In this document: positions 48,235-56,712 of the stretch, one piece after another
How positions within the stretch are numbered: the stretch's first letter is position 1
Layout of the letters: every line of letters starts with the position of its first letter
From: Aureispira sp. CCB-E
GTDB lineage: Bacteria; Bacteroidota; Bacteroidia; Chitinophagales; Saprospiraceae
Assembly (NCBI RefSeq): GCF_031326345.1
Contig: NZ_CP133671.1
Location: forward strand, 4,340,001-4,404,000
Length of the DNA: 64,000 nt
Reading direction: 5' to 3'
Notes under the pieces: model-generated
Database searches by the model: none
What the model saw: only the letters and a program-made list of their open reading frames with translations
Told to the model about the DNA's origin: nothing
Made by a program: the position numbers and the translations under genes

Positions 48235-49227
48235 ATGCAGGAATTATTAATCATTGGAGGTCCTAATTTTATAGGTCGAAATTTACTTGAACAGCTTAAA
48301 AATCATCCGCAGTATTCTGTTACTTTATTTAACAGGGGAAAGACGAATGCAACGCTTTTTCCTGAGTTAAAGCGTATTGTTGGCGACAGAAACACGAATG
48401 ATATTCAAAAAATTGGTCAACAAAACTGGGATTATATTATTGATTTGTCTTGCTACTACCCTGCTTCGCTAGATGCTGTTTTATCTAATATTAATAAAAC
48501 AAAATTGAAACGATATATTTTCATTTCTACTTGTTCTGTTTATGACAACAGTCATAAATCAGAGCAGCCAACACCTGAAAATGGTTCACTTTTGTCTTGT
48601 TCTGAAACGCAAAAAACAACACCTCTACCCGATGCTTATGGCGAAAAGAAGGTAGCTTGCGAAACATTATTAGCACAATCGGGAGTAGATTATATTAGCC
48701 TACGACCTGGGCTTGTCTACGGGGCATACGATTATACCGATCGTTTGTATTACTGGTTGTATCAAGTGCAGCACCACCAAGAGCTTTTGCTGCCCAATTG
48801 TGGCAGTTCTTTATTTTCCATTACCTATATTGACGACTTGATACAAAGTATTGTAGAAGCCTTGAGCATCTCCAAACACAACACAATCTATAATGTCATG
48901 AGTCAAGAGTGTGCGTCTATCAAGAAAATAGTGGATACGGCTTGCTTCTTACTTGATAAAAACCCCAATAGAATCAATGCCACAGCTGACTTTTTGAATG
49001 CTCAACAAATTGCAGAATGGACAACCATGCCTTTATGGATTAATGGAGATTATTTTACCTTTTCGAATCAAAAATTAAAAACCGATTTTAAGTTTCAACT
49101 AAAAGGCTGGACAGAGAGTATTGCCAAAACCATTGAATATTATCAATCTCTCGGTTGGCCCACTCCTAACTATGGTATGTCTGAAAAAAAACGAATAGAG
49201 TTAATAAATTTGATTGTCGCCCCATAA
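48235..49227 (+). CDS. NAD(P)-dependent epimerase/dehydratase (extended SDR)
   Basis: 330 aa. Rossmann N-terminus LLIIGGPNFIGRNLLEQL (a G-G-x-x-F-I-G variant of GxxGxxG), a YIIDLSCYYP strand, ISTCSVYDN with the catalytic Ser/Thr region, and YGEKKVACE giving the YxxxK catalytic pair. RPGLVYGAYDYTDR is the post-active-site loop of extended SDRs. No signal peptide, so cytosolic. The GGP...FIG start and overall length resemble the CSP41/isoflavone-reductase-like branch more than UDP-galactose epimerases, but substrate is unknown. It is alone between a repeat and a convergent lipoprotein gene. Confidence 0.85.
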   Translation: MQELLIIGGPNFIGRNLLEQLKNHPQYSVTLFNRGKTNATLFPELKRIVGDRNTNDIQKIGQQNWDYIIDLSCYYPASLDAVLSNINKTKLKRYIFISTCSVYDNSHKSEQPTPENGSLLSCSETQKTTPLPDAYGEKKVACETLLAQSGVDYISLRPGLVYGAYDYTDRLYYWLYQVQHHQELLLPNCGSSLFSITYIDDLIQSIVEALSISKHNTIYNVMSQECASIKKIVDTACFLLDKNPNRINATADFLNAQQIAEWTTMPLWINGDYFTFSNQKLKTDFKFQLKGWTESIAKTIEYYQSLGWPTPNYGMSEKKRIELINLIVAP

Positions 49228-49283
49228 AATTTAGATAGTACGATCTATAATTGTTAGCTGTGCTATTATTTGCCGTATTGTGG

Positions 49284-49685
49284 CTACCTAGATAACTCTA
49301 AGTTATCTTCTAAAACTCCAGGGATATGAGGTCCTACTCGTATTCTATTATTTCCATTGAATTGAATAGGATGCTTTAAACTAGGCTCACAAGTCGGAAA
49401 TGTTGCTGGGTTAGGTATGTCCAGCCACAAACTAGACCTAGTGCCTTCTGACTCAATCCACCACTCAAAAGTATCAACAACACTTATAGGAACACCATTA
49501 ATTGCTCCACAGGCAAAATCAAAATAAGGTGAATTAACTGTTATTCCTGTCCTATCTGCATTAAATGTAATTGTACCGCCATCGGAAGTTGTCCAAGTGC
49601 CTATTATATCCTCTTCCGCAACTCTACAGGCCACTAATGCAATGCTAAGATATACCAACCCCAAAAATTGTATTGCTTTTCGCAT
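49284..49685 (-). CDS. Small lipoprotein of unknown function
   Basis: 133 aa from the ATG at 49685; the ATG at 49739 would put charged residues before the signal peptide and is rejected. Signal ends LVAC (lipobox Cys20). The mature domain opens VAEEDIIGTWTTSDGGTITFNADRTG, the W-T-x-x-D-G-G-T-I-x-F start of lipocalin-like/META-type small barrels, and has two further Cys. Likely an envelope binding or stress protein; this is inference. Convergent with the SDR gene, 56 bp apart. Confidence 0.7.
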   Translation of the reverse strand: MRKAIQFLGLVYLSIALVACRVAEEDIIGTWTTSDGGTITFNADRTGITVNSPYFDFACGAINGVPISVVDTFEWWIESEGTRSSLWLDIPNPATFPTCEPSLKHPIQFNGNNRIRVGPHIPGVLEDNLELSR

Positions 49686-49986
49686 AATAAATGATTTATT
49701 ATTTTTAGAATAATAATCCTGCCTCAAAAACAACACCATTTGCCACTGTTTAAGTTTAATTCTAGGTTATTTAACAATGGCTACAAAACCATTTTTTCTC
49801 ATTACTTTTCTTATTGTAAAGAAGCAAAAAGTAGTTTTTTTTTTCAATAAAAAAAATTATATTTACCTAATAGACAACCTATTAAAATCACACTTTCATA
49901 CTAACACCTATTCCAACGATCTATTTTAGCCCTCAAAATCTATCCAATTTAGAACAGACACTCAATAACATTCAAAAAAAGTAGCT
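49686..49986. other. Intergenic region between divergent genes
   Basis: About 300 AT-rich bases carrying the promoters of the small lipoprotein (minus) and the CHAP protein (plus). I see A/T tracts but no hairpin or certain promoter. Confidence 0.4.
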
Positions 49987-51333
49987 ATGAAACTTCAAAA
50001 ACTAGCAAAGTTGCGCGAAACAATACGAAAGTATGAAGATACCATTCGATATTATGAAAAGCTATTTATGGCAGATGGGCAGATTGACTCAAATGAACAA
50101 CTCAAACTTAATAAGCTTAATACTAGTCTAAAAAAAATTGCCAATAAAATAGAGGCAAAAGAAAAAGCATTAAGCTCTAGTGAACGAATTAAAAATGCTT
50201 TGCAATCTCACCAAGAAGGGATAAAAGACTGGTCTAGCACCAAGGATGACACGGTAGATCATACGTTAGTAAATGAACCAACATCAAGTAAAAGTATTAG
50301 TGGCTCGGTTGGGCGCAAAGGTGATAATAAAAAAAGTGACGTAAGCCTTGTTCAAAATTTGCTTAGAGAAAAAAATAATGCCCCCTTAAAAGGCTCTGGA
50401 ATATGTGGTCCCAAAACAATTAAAGCAATTAAAAATTTTCAACAAAAAGTAGAAGAAGCAGACACAGGGATTATCACCCCCAACGATAATACTTGGAAAA
50501 AACTTAATGCATATACCCCTATTGATAAAGATAATAAAGATTTAGATTTATCATCCATCAAAAATTCCGTTGGCAAAAAAGGTGTTAACGACAAGGAAGA
50601 TGTTAAGATAGTCCAAGAATTGCTCAAAAAGAAAGGTGGAAAACTTATCGGTCTTGGTATATGTGGACCACTTACAATTAGTGCCATCAAAAAGTTTCAA
50701 AGCATTAATCTTAATGGATTTAGCGATGGTCTTGTAGAACCTGATGGAAAAACATTTAAGCTCTTGGTTGGCAATGGAAAACCTATTAGTAGCGATGATA
50801 TTAATTCCAATACAGGTCCTTTGAATAAACCCAATTGGATAAAAATAGCAGAAGGAGAAAAAGGTGTCAAAGAAAATACTAGTAAGAAGAAGCACAATCC
50901 TAGAGTTTTAGAATACCATGCTTCTGTGAAAGGTAATATAAAAAATGATGAAACGCCTTGGTGCTCTTCTTTTGTTAATTGGGTGATGAAAAAAGCAGGT
51001 CAAGGAGGTACCAATAGTGCAATGGCTATTTCTTGGAAAAAATATGGTAAAAATCTAGGGAAACCTGCCTATGGAGCCATCGCAGTCATCGATTGGGATG
51101 GTGCTGGTCCTGGGTGGAAAGGTCATGTCGGCTTTGTGGTTGGTAAAAAAGGAGAAGAGGTATTGTTACTTGGAGGCAATCAAAGAAATGCTGTCAACAT
51201 CAAGTCTTACTCAACAAGCAAGGTGGTAGCCTATGTCGTACCTAGCAATTATGAAGTACCAGCTAATGCTTATTCCTTTGGTGAATTTACTGGCGACTAT
51301 GGTTCTGGTGGGGGCATGAACTCGACTCGATAA
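49987..51333 (+). CDS. Leaderless peptidoglycan-binding / CHAP-type amidase protein
   Basis: 448 aa with no signal peptide. Residues 1-75 form a charged coiled coil (RKYEDTIRYYEKLF, then a long Lys/Glu helix). Two peptidoglycan-binding_1 domains follow at about 100-175 and 190-265, each with the D-V-x-x-V-Q-x-L-L-x-x-K core, a G-x-G-I-C-G-P turn and a T-I-x-A-I-K-x-F-Q helix. The C-terminal domain (about 285-420) is a CHAP/TIGR02594-type cysteine amidase with PWCSSFVNWVMKKAG (catalytic Cys) and WKGHVGFVVG (catalytic His). The tail is Gly-rich. Such enzymes cut peptide cross-links. The missing leader suggests delivery by lysis, a contractile injection system or another route; none is visible in this window. 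Confidence 0.85.
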   Translation: MKLQKLAKLRETIRKYEDTIRYYEKLFMADGQIDSNEQLKLNKLNTSLKKIANKIEAKEKALSSSERIKNALQSHQEGIKDWSSTKDDTVDHTLVNEPTSSKSISGSVGRKGDNKKSDVSLVQNLLREKNNAPLKGSGICGPKTIKAIKNFQQKVEEADTGIITPNDNTWKKLNAYTPIDKDNKDLDLSSIKNSVGKKGVNDKEDVKIVQELLKKKGGKLIGLGICGPLTISAIKKFQSINLNGFSDGLVEPDGKTFKLLVGNGKPISSDDINSNTGPLNKPNWIKIAEGEKGVKENTSKKKHNPRVLEYHASVKGNIKNDETPWCSSFVNWVMKKAGQGGTNSAMAISWKKYGKNLGKPAYGAIAVIDWDGAGPGWKGHVGFVVGKKGEEVLLLGGNQRNAVNIKSYSTSKVVAYVVPSNYEVPANAYSFGEFTGDYGSGGGMNSTR

Positions 51334-51348
51334 AATACCAATATGGGA

Positions 51349-51407
51349 TGTTGAATTCTAAATGTAAAACAGTGCTATTTACACTAGAATTCAACATTTA
51401 ATTTTTT
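51349..51407 (+). terminator. Hairpin terminator
   Basis: Stem TGTTGAATTCTA / TAGAATTCAACA, extended by TGTAAA/TTTACA across a small bulge, then TTTAATTTTTT. It is 15 bp after the CHAP gene and could also serve the convergent lipoprotein. Confidence 0.75.
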
Positions 51408-51424
51408 CGTATAAAACATTCACC

Positions 51425-52291
51425 CTACTGACGAAGCGATTTATCTATAAATGCACCTTCTTTTAAGAACCTTCCTGGATAAACACCAGCAACTGTTTTA
51501 CGTGTTGAATCGGTGTAGGCAATCGTATGATAATAATAATATTTAGGATGCAATTCATAAATATCCTTCTCACATACGGGGCTATCTAATGAATGATTTG
51601 TAACATAAGTTTCGCTTTTGAAAAAAATAGGGTTTTGCCTCAAGTAAAATTTCCCATTTTCAATTGGTCTCTCTTTATCCTCCAATTGTTTTAACTTCCT
51701 CAAGTTAATACTCTTAAATTCGGCTGTATAGTTTTTTAACAACTCTTTTAAAGAAGGGTCAAAGTCTTTTGGAGAAGCATAAAAATAACTCTCAATTGTG
51801 TCCCTATCTATTTCGATCAATTCTTCAAAAACTTCATAAATGGGGTCATCTGGCAAACTTGTTAGCACTTGATAATGATAAAGCCAGTAACCAACTTTAC
51901 GAGGGTCACCTACTGGAAAACTATACAATACGACACTGTCATTATTATCATTCACTAGCCAGGTAGAATACATGCCTTGTGTTAATTTTGTTATGCTTGT
52001 ATTTTCTGCTTCTGCATTGACTATATTTTTTAGACTATCAAGAAAAGAATCTAAGTATACAATATCTTGTTGAACAAATTTCCCTGCCATAAATGCTTGT
52101 AAACGAGCTACATTACTTTTTATAGAACGATAATAATCAATTCCTACATCAGTCTCATTAACAAATCCAACCAGCAGCTTTTTATTTTCCTCTTTTCTAA
52201 TTTCTTTATTTCCTTGGCAAGCCGTTAAGAATAAAACACTAATAAGGAGATACAATCTGTTGTAAACAATAAGGTTAATTTTAATTTGCAT
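51425..52291 (-). CDS. Lipoprotein, possibly CpcT/CpeT-like
   Basis: 288 aa. Signal ends LTAC (lipobox Cys25). The mature region resembles the CpcT/CpeT chromophore-lyase fold: DSVVLYSFPVGDPRKVGYWLYHYQ and DPIYEVFEELIEID recall the W-L-Y-x-x-Q ... Y-R-x-R-V-Y-x-L pattern of that family, members of which also occur in non-phototrophs with unknown roles. The match is weak and no bilin biology is implied. The rest of the protein is acidic and Lys-rich. Convergent with the CHAP gene, sharing the hairpin between them. Confidence 0.6.
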   Translation of the reverse strand: MQIKINLIVYNRLYLLISVLFLTACQGNKEIRKEENKKLLVGFVNETDVGIDYYRSIKSNVARLQAFMAGKFVQQDIVYLDSFLDSLKNIVNAEAENTSITKLTQGMYSTWLVNDNNDSVVLYSFPVGDPRKVGYWLYHYQVLTSLPDDPIYEVFEELIEIDRDTIESYFYASPKDFDPSLKELLKNYTAEFKSINLRKLKQLEDKERPIENGKFYLRQNPIFFKSETYVTNHSLDSPVCEKDIYELHPKYYYYHTIAYTDSTRKTVAGVYPGRFLKEGAFIDKSLRQ

Positions 52292-52865
52292 AATTTTTTA
52301 TTTTACAAGAATATGAAAGGGACGAATTCCATTGTCTTACTCATAACAAGTGTCTGTTCTAAATAAACAACAACCTACAGATGGTCATCTTTCCTAAGAT
52401 TGCTTATCATTTTACGCTGCACCTGCACTTATCTAAATTTAGCAGTCTGTTAATTCTATTGAATAAAACCAAAACAATTGAGAAATAACCAAACACCTTG
52501 ATGGGCAATTAAGTTTTGACTATTAATGGTTTAAATCAATTTACATATAACAATATTACATACTAAGGCTTTAAACTAAAATACATTTTTCCTGCCAAAA
52601 AAACAGTGCAAATTAATAGCCAAAATGTTATTTTAAAGCACTACAAAAATCCATTTATGTCCCTTTTGAACTCCTCTTTTTCTATTGTTTTGTTCACACC
52701 AACAGCCTTGCCTATTCCTTTTATTTTTATTCCCTAATATGCCTACTTCAATAGCTAGAAAAATAACACATCTTATTTTAGTCTACTCGAAAATGAATTT
52801 CTTTCCACCTTATTATTATCTTGTCCTAAAAAAAGACACTGCACACCAACAGCACGAACATAGAT
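52292..52865. other. Intergenic region between divergent genes
   Basis: 574 bp separating the minus-strand lipoprotein gene and the MFS gene, both reading away from it. Short spurious ORFs only. No hairpin or repeat recognised. Confidence 0.4.
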
Positions 52866-54221
52866 ATGGAAAAAAATAGCAAAAAACTCATCAATGCTTG
52901 GTCTTCTTATGATTGGGCAAACTCTGTTTATAATTTAATTGTTACCACGGCTATTTTTCCTAAATACTACGAAAGTGTTACAGAAGCGGCATTTGGAGGC
53001 GAAATTGTTCCATTTTTTGGGATTAAAATCTCCAGTTCTGTTTTGTTTACTTATGCTATCTCTTTTTCCTTTTTAGTCATTGTCATTACCTCTCCTATTT
53101 TGTCTGGCATTGCGGATTATATTGGTGGAAAAAAGCGGTTCATGCAATTTTTCACCTACTTGGGGGCTGCCTCTTGTATGGGTTTGTATTTTTTTGATGG
53201 TCCCAATATCGAGTACGGAATTATGTGTTCGGTATTAGCTAGTGTAGGTTATGCAGGATCTTTGGTTTTTTATAATGGTTTTCTGCCTGAGATAGCAACC
53301 CCTGATAGAATGGATAGTGTTAGTGCAAGAGGCTTTACTTTTGGTTATATTGGAAGTGTTATTTTATTAATCATTAATCTCCTGTTCATCATTTTCCCAG
53401 ACACATTTGGCTTTGATGGCGTGAATACTGCTACCAAATTTGGTTTTTTGTTGGTAGGACTTTGGTGGTTAGGCTTTGCTCAAATTGCTTTTTATCACCT
53501 AAAGGATCAACCTACAGGAAATAAAATGTCTTCCCAAGTCTTAGGACGTGGCATCAAAGAACTCCGAAAAGTATTTGTGCAAGTCAAGGCTAGACCAACA
53601 ATGAAAAAGTTCTTACTTTCCTTCTTCTTCTACAGTATGGGCGTATTAACCGTCATGCTTTTAGCTCCTTTATTTGCTTCTCAAGTTATGGACATCACCT
53701 TTGTTGAAATGATTGTTGTTGTACTCATTCTTCAAATTTTGGCTATTGTTGGTGCTTATTTCTTTTCTTGGGTATCGAGCAAAAAAGGTAGCCGCTTTGC
53801 TATTAGCACTATTTTGGTCATATGGGTAGGCATTTGTATTGTTTGCTATTTCCTTACCATTAAAGTTGGCTTTTATATTTTAGCTGGAATTTTAGGATTA
53901 GGAATGGGAGGTGTACAATCTATTTCTCGCTCTACTTATTCTAGGTTAATCCCTAAAGCGACCAAAGACACGGCTTCGTTCTTTAGCTTTTTTGACATCA
54001 CAGAGAAATTAGCCATTGTAATCGGTAGTTTTGCCTTTGGCTTTATCAATCAAATTACTGGTTCTATGAGAAATAGTATGCTGTTTATGACCCTCTTTTT
54101 TATAATCGGTATCATTATTCTTCAAGTAACAGATTTAGAAAGTGATATGAAAAAAGTAGCAGAAGCAGACGAATTTGACAATCCTTGGGATGATGTTTTA
54201 GAAGACATATTAGATGATTAG
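52866..54221 (+). CDS. MFS transporter, UMF1 (Atg22-like) family
   Basis: 451 aa with about 12 membrane helices. The N-terminus INAWSSYDWANSVYNLIVTTAIFPKYY is diagnostic of the UMF1/Atg22-like branch of the major facilitator superfamily. Helix 4-5 loop GFLPEIATPDRMDSVSARGFTFGYIGS and the ISRSTYSRLIPKATKDTASFFSFFDITEKLA segment are also typical. Eukaryotic Atg22 exports amino acids from the vacuole; bacterial substrates are largely unknown. The C-terminal tail is acidic (DNPWDDVLEDILDD), presumably cytoplasmic. Alone and convergent with the VIYS-module gene at 54364. Confidence 0.88.
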   Translation: MEKNSKKLINAWSSYDWANSVYNLIVTTAIFPKYYESVTEAAFGGEIVPFFGIKISSSVLFTYAISFSFLVIVITSPILSGIADYIGGKKRFMQFFTYLGAASCMGLYFFDGPNIEYGIMCSVLASVGYAGSLVFYNGFLPEIATPDRMDSVSARGFTFGYIGSVILLIINLLFIIFPDTFGFDGVNTATKFGFLLVGLWWLGFAQIAFYHLKDQPTGNKMSSQVLGRGIKELRKVFVQVKARPTMKKFLLSFFFYSMGVLTVMLLAPLFASQVMDITFVEMIVVVLILQILAIVGAYFFSWVSSKKGSRFAISTILVIWVGICIVCYFLTIKVGFYILAGILGLGMGGVQSISRSTYSRLIPKATKDTASFFSFFDITEKLAIVIGSFAFGFINQITGSMRNSMLFMTLFFIIGIIILQVTDLESDMKKVAEADEFDNPWDDVLEDILDD

Positions 54222-54270
54222 ATTTGTAATCCTCCTATAAAATTAGGTGCTTTTCTGCCACTTATATTTC

Positions 54271-54296
54271 AAAAAAAAGGCAGCTCAAAAGCTGCC
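54271..54296 (-). terminator. Rho-independent terminator (bidirectional)
   Basis: Stem GGCAGCT-CAAA-AGCTGCC. On the minus strand it is followed by eight U, ending the gene at 54364-55074. On the plus strand it may also stop the MFS message. Confidence 0.88.
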
Positions 54297-54363
54297 TTCC
54301 ACTGTTTTTAGGACTAAAACAGATTTCAGATTACAAGTAAAATATACAAAAGAGAGGGGGTAT

Positions 54364-55074
54364 TTACTCTACTCTTAATCTGTAATTTTTCGGTGTTTCA
54401 TTTTTAAATTTATCTATAGCAGCATCTAGGTAAGGATGTACTTCGCCCAATACATTAACATTCCCCTTTCGCTCAATTTTAACTTTTTTAATACTCAAAG
54501 GCAACTCTTGACCATCAAGAACGGACGTACTTGTTAACCAATGATGATTTAGTTTTGCGGCAGTATATACATATTGATTACTCATACCAATTGGTTCTTT
54601 GGCTAAGATAACTCCTTTTTTATTAAAAGTAGCCAAGTAATAGTTTTTATGATAACGACGCGCATCATCATACGAACTATAAATCACTAGATCAAATTTT
54701 TTCGTTCTCTTGACTAAATATTCTGCCTCATACGTATTGGGGCGCAACCCTCCTTTTCTTTTGTGGCTAATCTCTGGCAAAAATAAATCAAAATCTGGCA
54801 GTAACATTCGACTCTCAATAACTTTTCGAACTTCCATTCGATCCAAATTCACTGCCTTAAATTCTGCTTCGCTCACAGGCAAAGGCTGGTGAATCCGCAC
54901 ATCCAAAAGAATTTCTTGCAGCGATTCAACCGTTTCAAATTTTTCTAAAAATTGTTCGTATTGTGCTGCCCGATATTTAGCACTTACTTTCCTTGTTCCC
55001 GCTTCTGAATTTATTCCAAACGATGATAAGAACAATAGTGCTGCTCCAACTAAACCCATTTTTAATACTTGCAT
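54364..55074 (-). CDS. Exported VIYS-module protein, short paralogue 1
   Basis: 236 aa with an N-terminal signal peptide (MGLVGAALLFLSSFG, cleavage before NSEAG) and no lipobox. Family not recognised. It is a clear paralogue of the gene at 55863: both share YEQFLEKFE/YKDFLSKFE near residue 40, DFDLFLP/DYDAFIP, a R-P-N-T-Y-E-A-E / G-P-S-T-Y-K-A-E block and the C-terminal module F-D-L-V-I-Y-S ... K-x-Y-Y-L-A-T-F-N-K-K-G. The last block also occurs in the two TPR lipoproteins at 56713 and 58103. No catalytic motif. Probably periplasmic or outer-membrane associated. ATTCTAAT lies 14 bp upstream. Confidence 0.7.
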   Translation of the reverse strand: MQVLKMGLVGAALLFLSSFGINSEAGTRKVSAKYRAAQYEQFLEKFETVESLQEILLDVRIHQPLPVSEAEFKAVNLDRMEVRKVIESRMLLPDFDLFLPEISHKRKGGLRPNTYEAEYLVKRTKKFDLVIYSSYDDARRYHKNYYLATFNKKGVILAKEPIGMSNQYVYTAAKLNHHWLTSTSVLDGQELPLSIKKVKIERKGNVNVLGEVHPYLDAAIDKFKNETPKNYRLRVE

Positions 55075-55102
55075 AACTGATGTTTTTGATTAGAATCATC
55101 AA

Positions 55103-55302
55103 TAGTTCGTAGGAAAATCGCATCAGTTTGATTATCAATAGAGTACACTTTCGCTGCTTGATTTCTTAAAGAATTGATAATCAAACTGATGTAAAGATGC
55201 TTTTTTAGTTTTTCACAAAAAAGCTAAAAAACTAAGCTTGCGCTCTCACGACCGCAGGGAGCTAACTAAAAGCGAAGCGCTCACGAAGCAATCCACGAAC
55301 TA
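55103..55302. repeat. Palindromic (MITE/REP-like) element, 200 bp
   Basis: Ends TAGTTCGT (55103-55110) / ACGAACTA (55295-55302). The inner 19-bp perfect inverted repeat CATCAGTTTGATTATCAAT lies at 55121-55139 with its complement at 55173-55191. Right arm contains the GC-rich word shared with 39893-40112. It separates the two short VIYS genes. Confidence 0.85.
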
Positions 55303-55619
55303 CTAAATAATAACACACGGTATTTTTTCGATTCTGTGTTAATAATTCAATTAAGTATGTAACAAGTATAGTTTCACCATGTATTTTCTTTTGTTGGGTT
55401 GAAATCAATCTACTATTCTAAAACCTCCAAACCTTGTTTTCTATTGTATTAAAACCTTTCTTTTTTTAATTTCTAATCGTTTCACCTAGTAGCGAAAAAG
55501 TATTGTTCATGAGTTTCACAAACTAATAAGTGCGCTCATACTACAAAAAACAGTCGCTTTAACATTCACATATCCCCCAAAAATGGATTATAATTTTTCT
55601 GCACCTTCAAACCATTCAT
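55303..55619. other. Intergenic gap between repeats
   Basis: About 310 AT-rich bases between the 55103-55302 element and the terminator at 55620. No gene or further repeat seen. Confidence 0.4.
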
Positions 55620-55651
55620 AAAAAAAAGGCAGCTCAATTAAGAACTACCTT
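55620..55651 (-). terminator. Terminator-like hairpin
   Basis: On the minus strand AGGTAGTTC / GAGCTGCCT pairs throughout (two G-U) and is followed by a U run. It resembles the terminator at 54271-54296, as if copied. It lies beyond the palindromic element, 210 bp after the stop at 55863. Confidence 0.65.
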
Positions 55652-55662
55652 TTAGTAAATAA

Positions 55663-55822
55663 TACTCCGTTGATTTTTTATTTTTTCTACGAACCCGTAG
55701 GCTCACGAAGTAAAAACGTAAAAAAGCATCTTTTATCATCTTGATTACCAGTCTTTTAGTAAAAAGGTTAATAAAAATACATCTTACTGATAATCAAACT
55801 AATACGATTTTCCAACGGAGTA
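55663..55822. repeat. Palindromic (MITE/REP-like) element, 160 bp
   Basis: Perfect 10-bp ends TACTCCGTTG (55663-55672) / CAACGGAGTA (55813-55822). Internal imperfect inverted arms CTTGATTACCAGT and ACTGATAATCAAA resemble the core of the other elements, but the end sequence differs, so it is a divergent member or a related subtype. Confidence 0.75.
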
Positions 55823-55862
55823 ATGAGTAAAAGAAATTGTTTAAAATTTATAAAGTATGTAC

Positions 55863-56543
55863 CTAAGAAAATTTAAGGATTGCTTTTTGTTGAACAGGTT
55901 CTATTTCATCCATAGATTTTGTCTCTTCATGTACTAAAATTTCTCCTTTGGGGGTAATAAACATCTTTTTAACATCCTTCTCATCATAACGTTTAGATTC
56001 TCCTTCTAAAACTATGCGTTTTGTTGTCAATTCCATTCTTTCTGTAATGGTCAATTCTGTTTGTTCCTCTAGTCCCGAATATCCTAAATAACGTGTTGCT
56101 ATCGGATTTCCTTTTCCATCAAAGGTCGCTAATAGATATGACTTAGCACCTCCATCAAAAGCACGAGATTCGCTATAAATCACAGCACTATACTTACCAC
56201 TCGTTGCCAAAGCTAGTTCAGCCTTATAAGTACTAGGTCCCATTCGGCTCATCATACCTCGCCCAATTCCAGGAATAAAAGCATCGTAGTCTTTCGTTAA
56301 AACCTTATTTAGTTCTGTTTTACTTTCTAGTTTTTCTAATTGTTTTTTGCGTTTTTGAGGAGTCATTTCGTTCGTAACAATATAGGCTTCTAAAGTAATG
56401 GTATTGGGCAAGTTTATTTGCTCAAATTTACTGAGAAAATCTTTGTACAAACGCTCTCGACCATCCTCGTAGGTAGAATAATAAGCAAAAGAGCATAAGC
56501 TTGTTACTAAACTTAGAATGAAACTTATTTTTAGTAATTGCAT
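55863..56543 (-). CDS. Exported VIYS-module protein, short paralogue 2
   Basis: 226 aa, signal peptide (FILSLVTSLCSFAYYS). Paralogue of 54364-55074: the two align over YKDFLSKFE, DYDAFIPG, GPSTYKAELAL, the Y-S-A-V-I-Y-S core and SYLLATFDGKG. Between them lie two palindromic elements. The C-terminal part (RKRIVLEGE...GEILVHEETK) is charged and beta-rich. Function unknown. It is followed on the minus strand by the repeat at 55663-55822 and then a terminator-like hairpin. Confidence 0.7.
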   Translation of the reverse strand: MQLLKISFILSLVTSLCSFAYYSTYEDGRERLYKDFLSKFEQINLPNTITLEAYIVTNEMTPQKRKKQLEKLESKTELNKVLTKDYDAFIPGIGRGMMSRMGPSTYKAELALATSGKYSAVIYSESRAFDGGAKSYLLATFDGKGNPIATRYLGYSGLEEQTELTITERMELTTKRIVLEGESKRYDEKDVKKMFITPKGEILVHEETKSMDEIEPVQQKAILKFS

Positions 56544-56712
56544 AAGGATATGATTTTTTAGTAGTTCGTTAATTGTTTGAGTTCTTGTTCTTGCTTACAC
56601 CTCTTATATATCAGTCAACTATAAACACGTATTAAAATGTCAAAGGCTATGCCAAACCCAAATACACCCCATACAAACCTGATTATGTATCACTTAGATG
56701 TTATTTATTCAA

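Noticed and set aside
51425-52291. Phycobilin lyase (CpcT) function for the lipoprotein
   Set aside because: The similarity is a weak pattern, the organism shows no photosynthetic genes here, and the protein is an envelope lipoprotein. Kept only as a fold hint.
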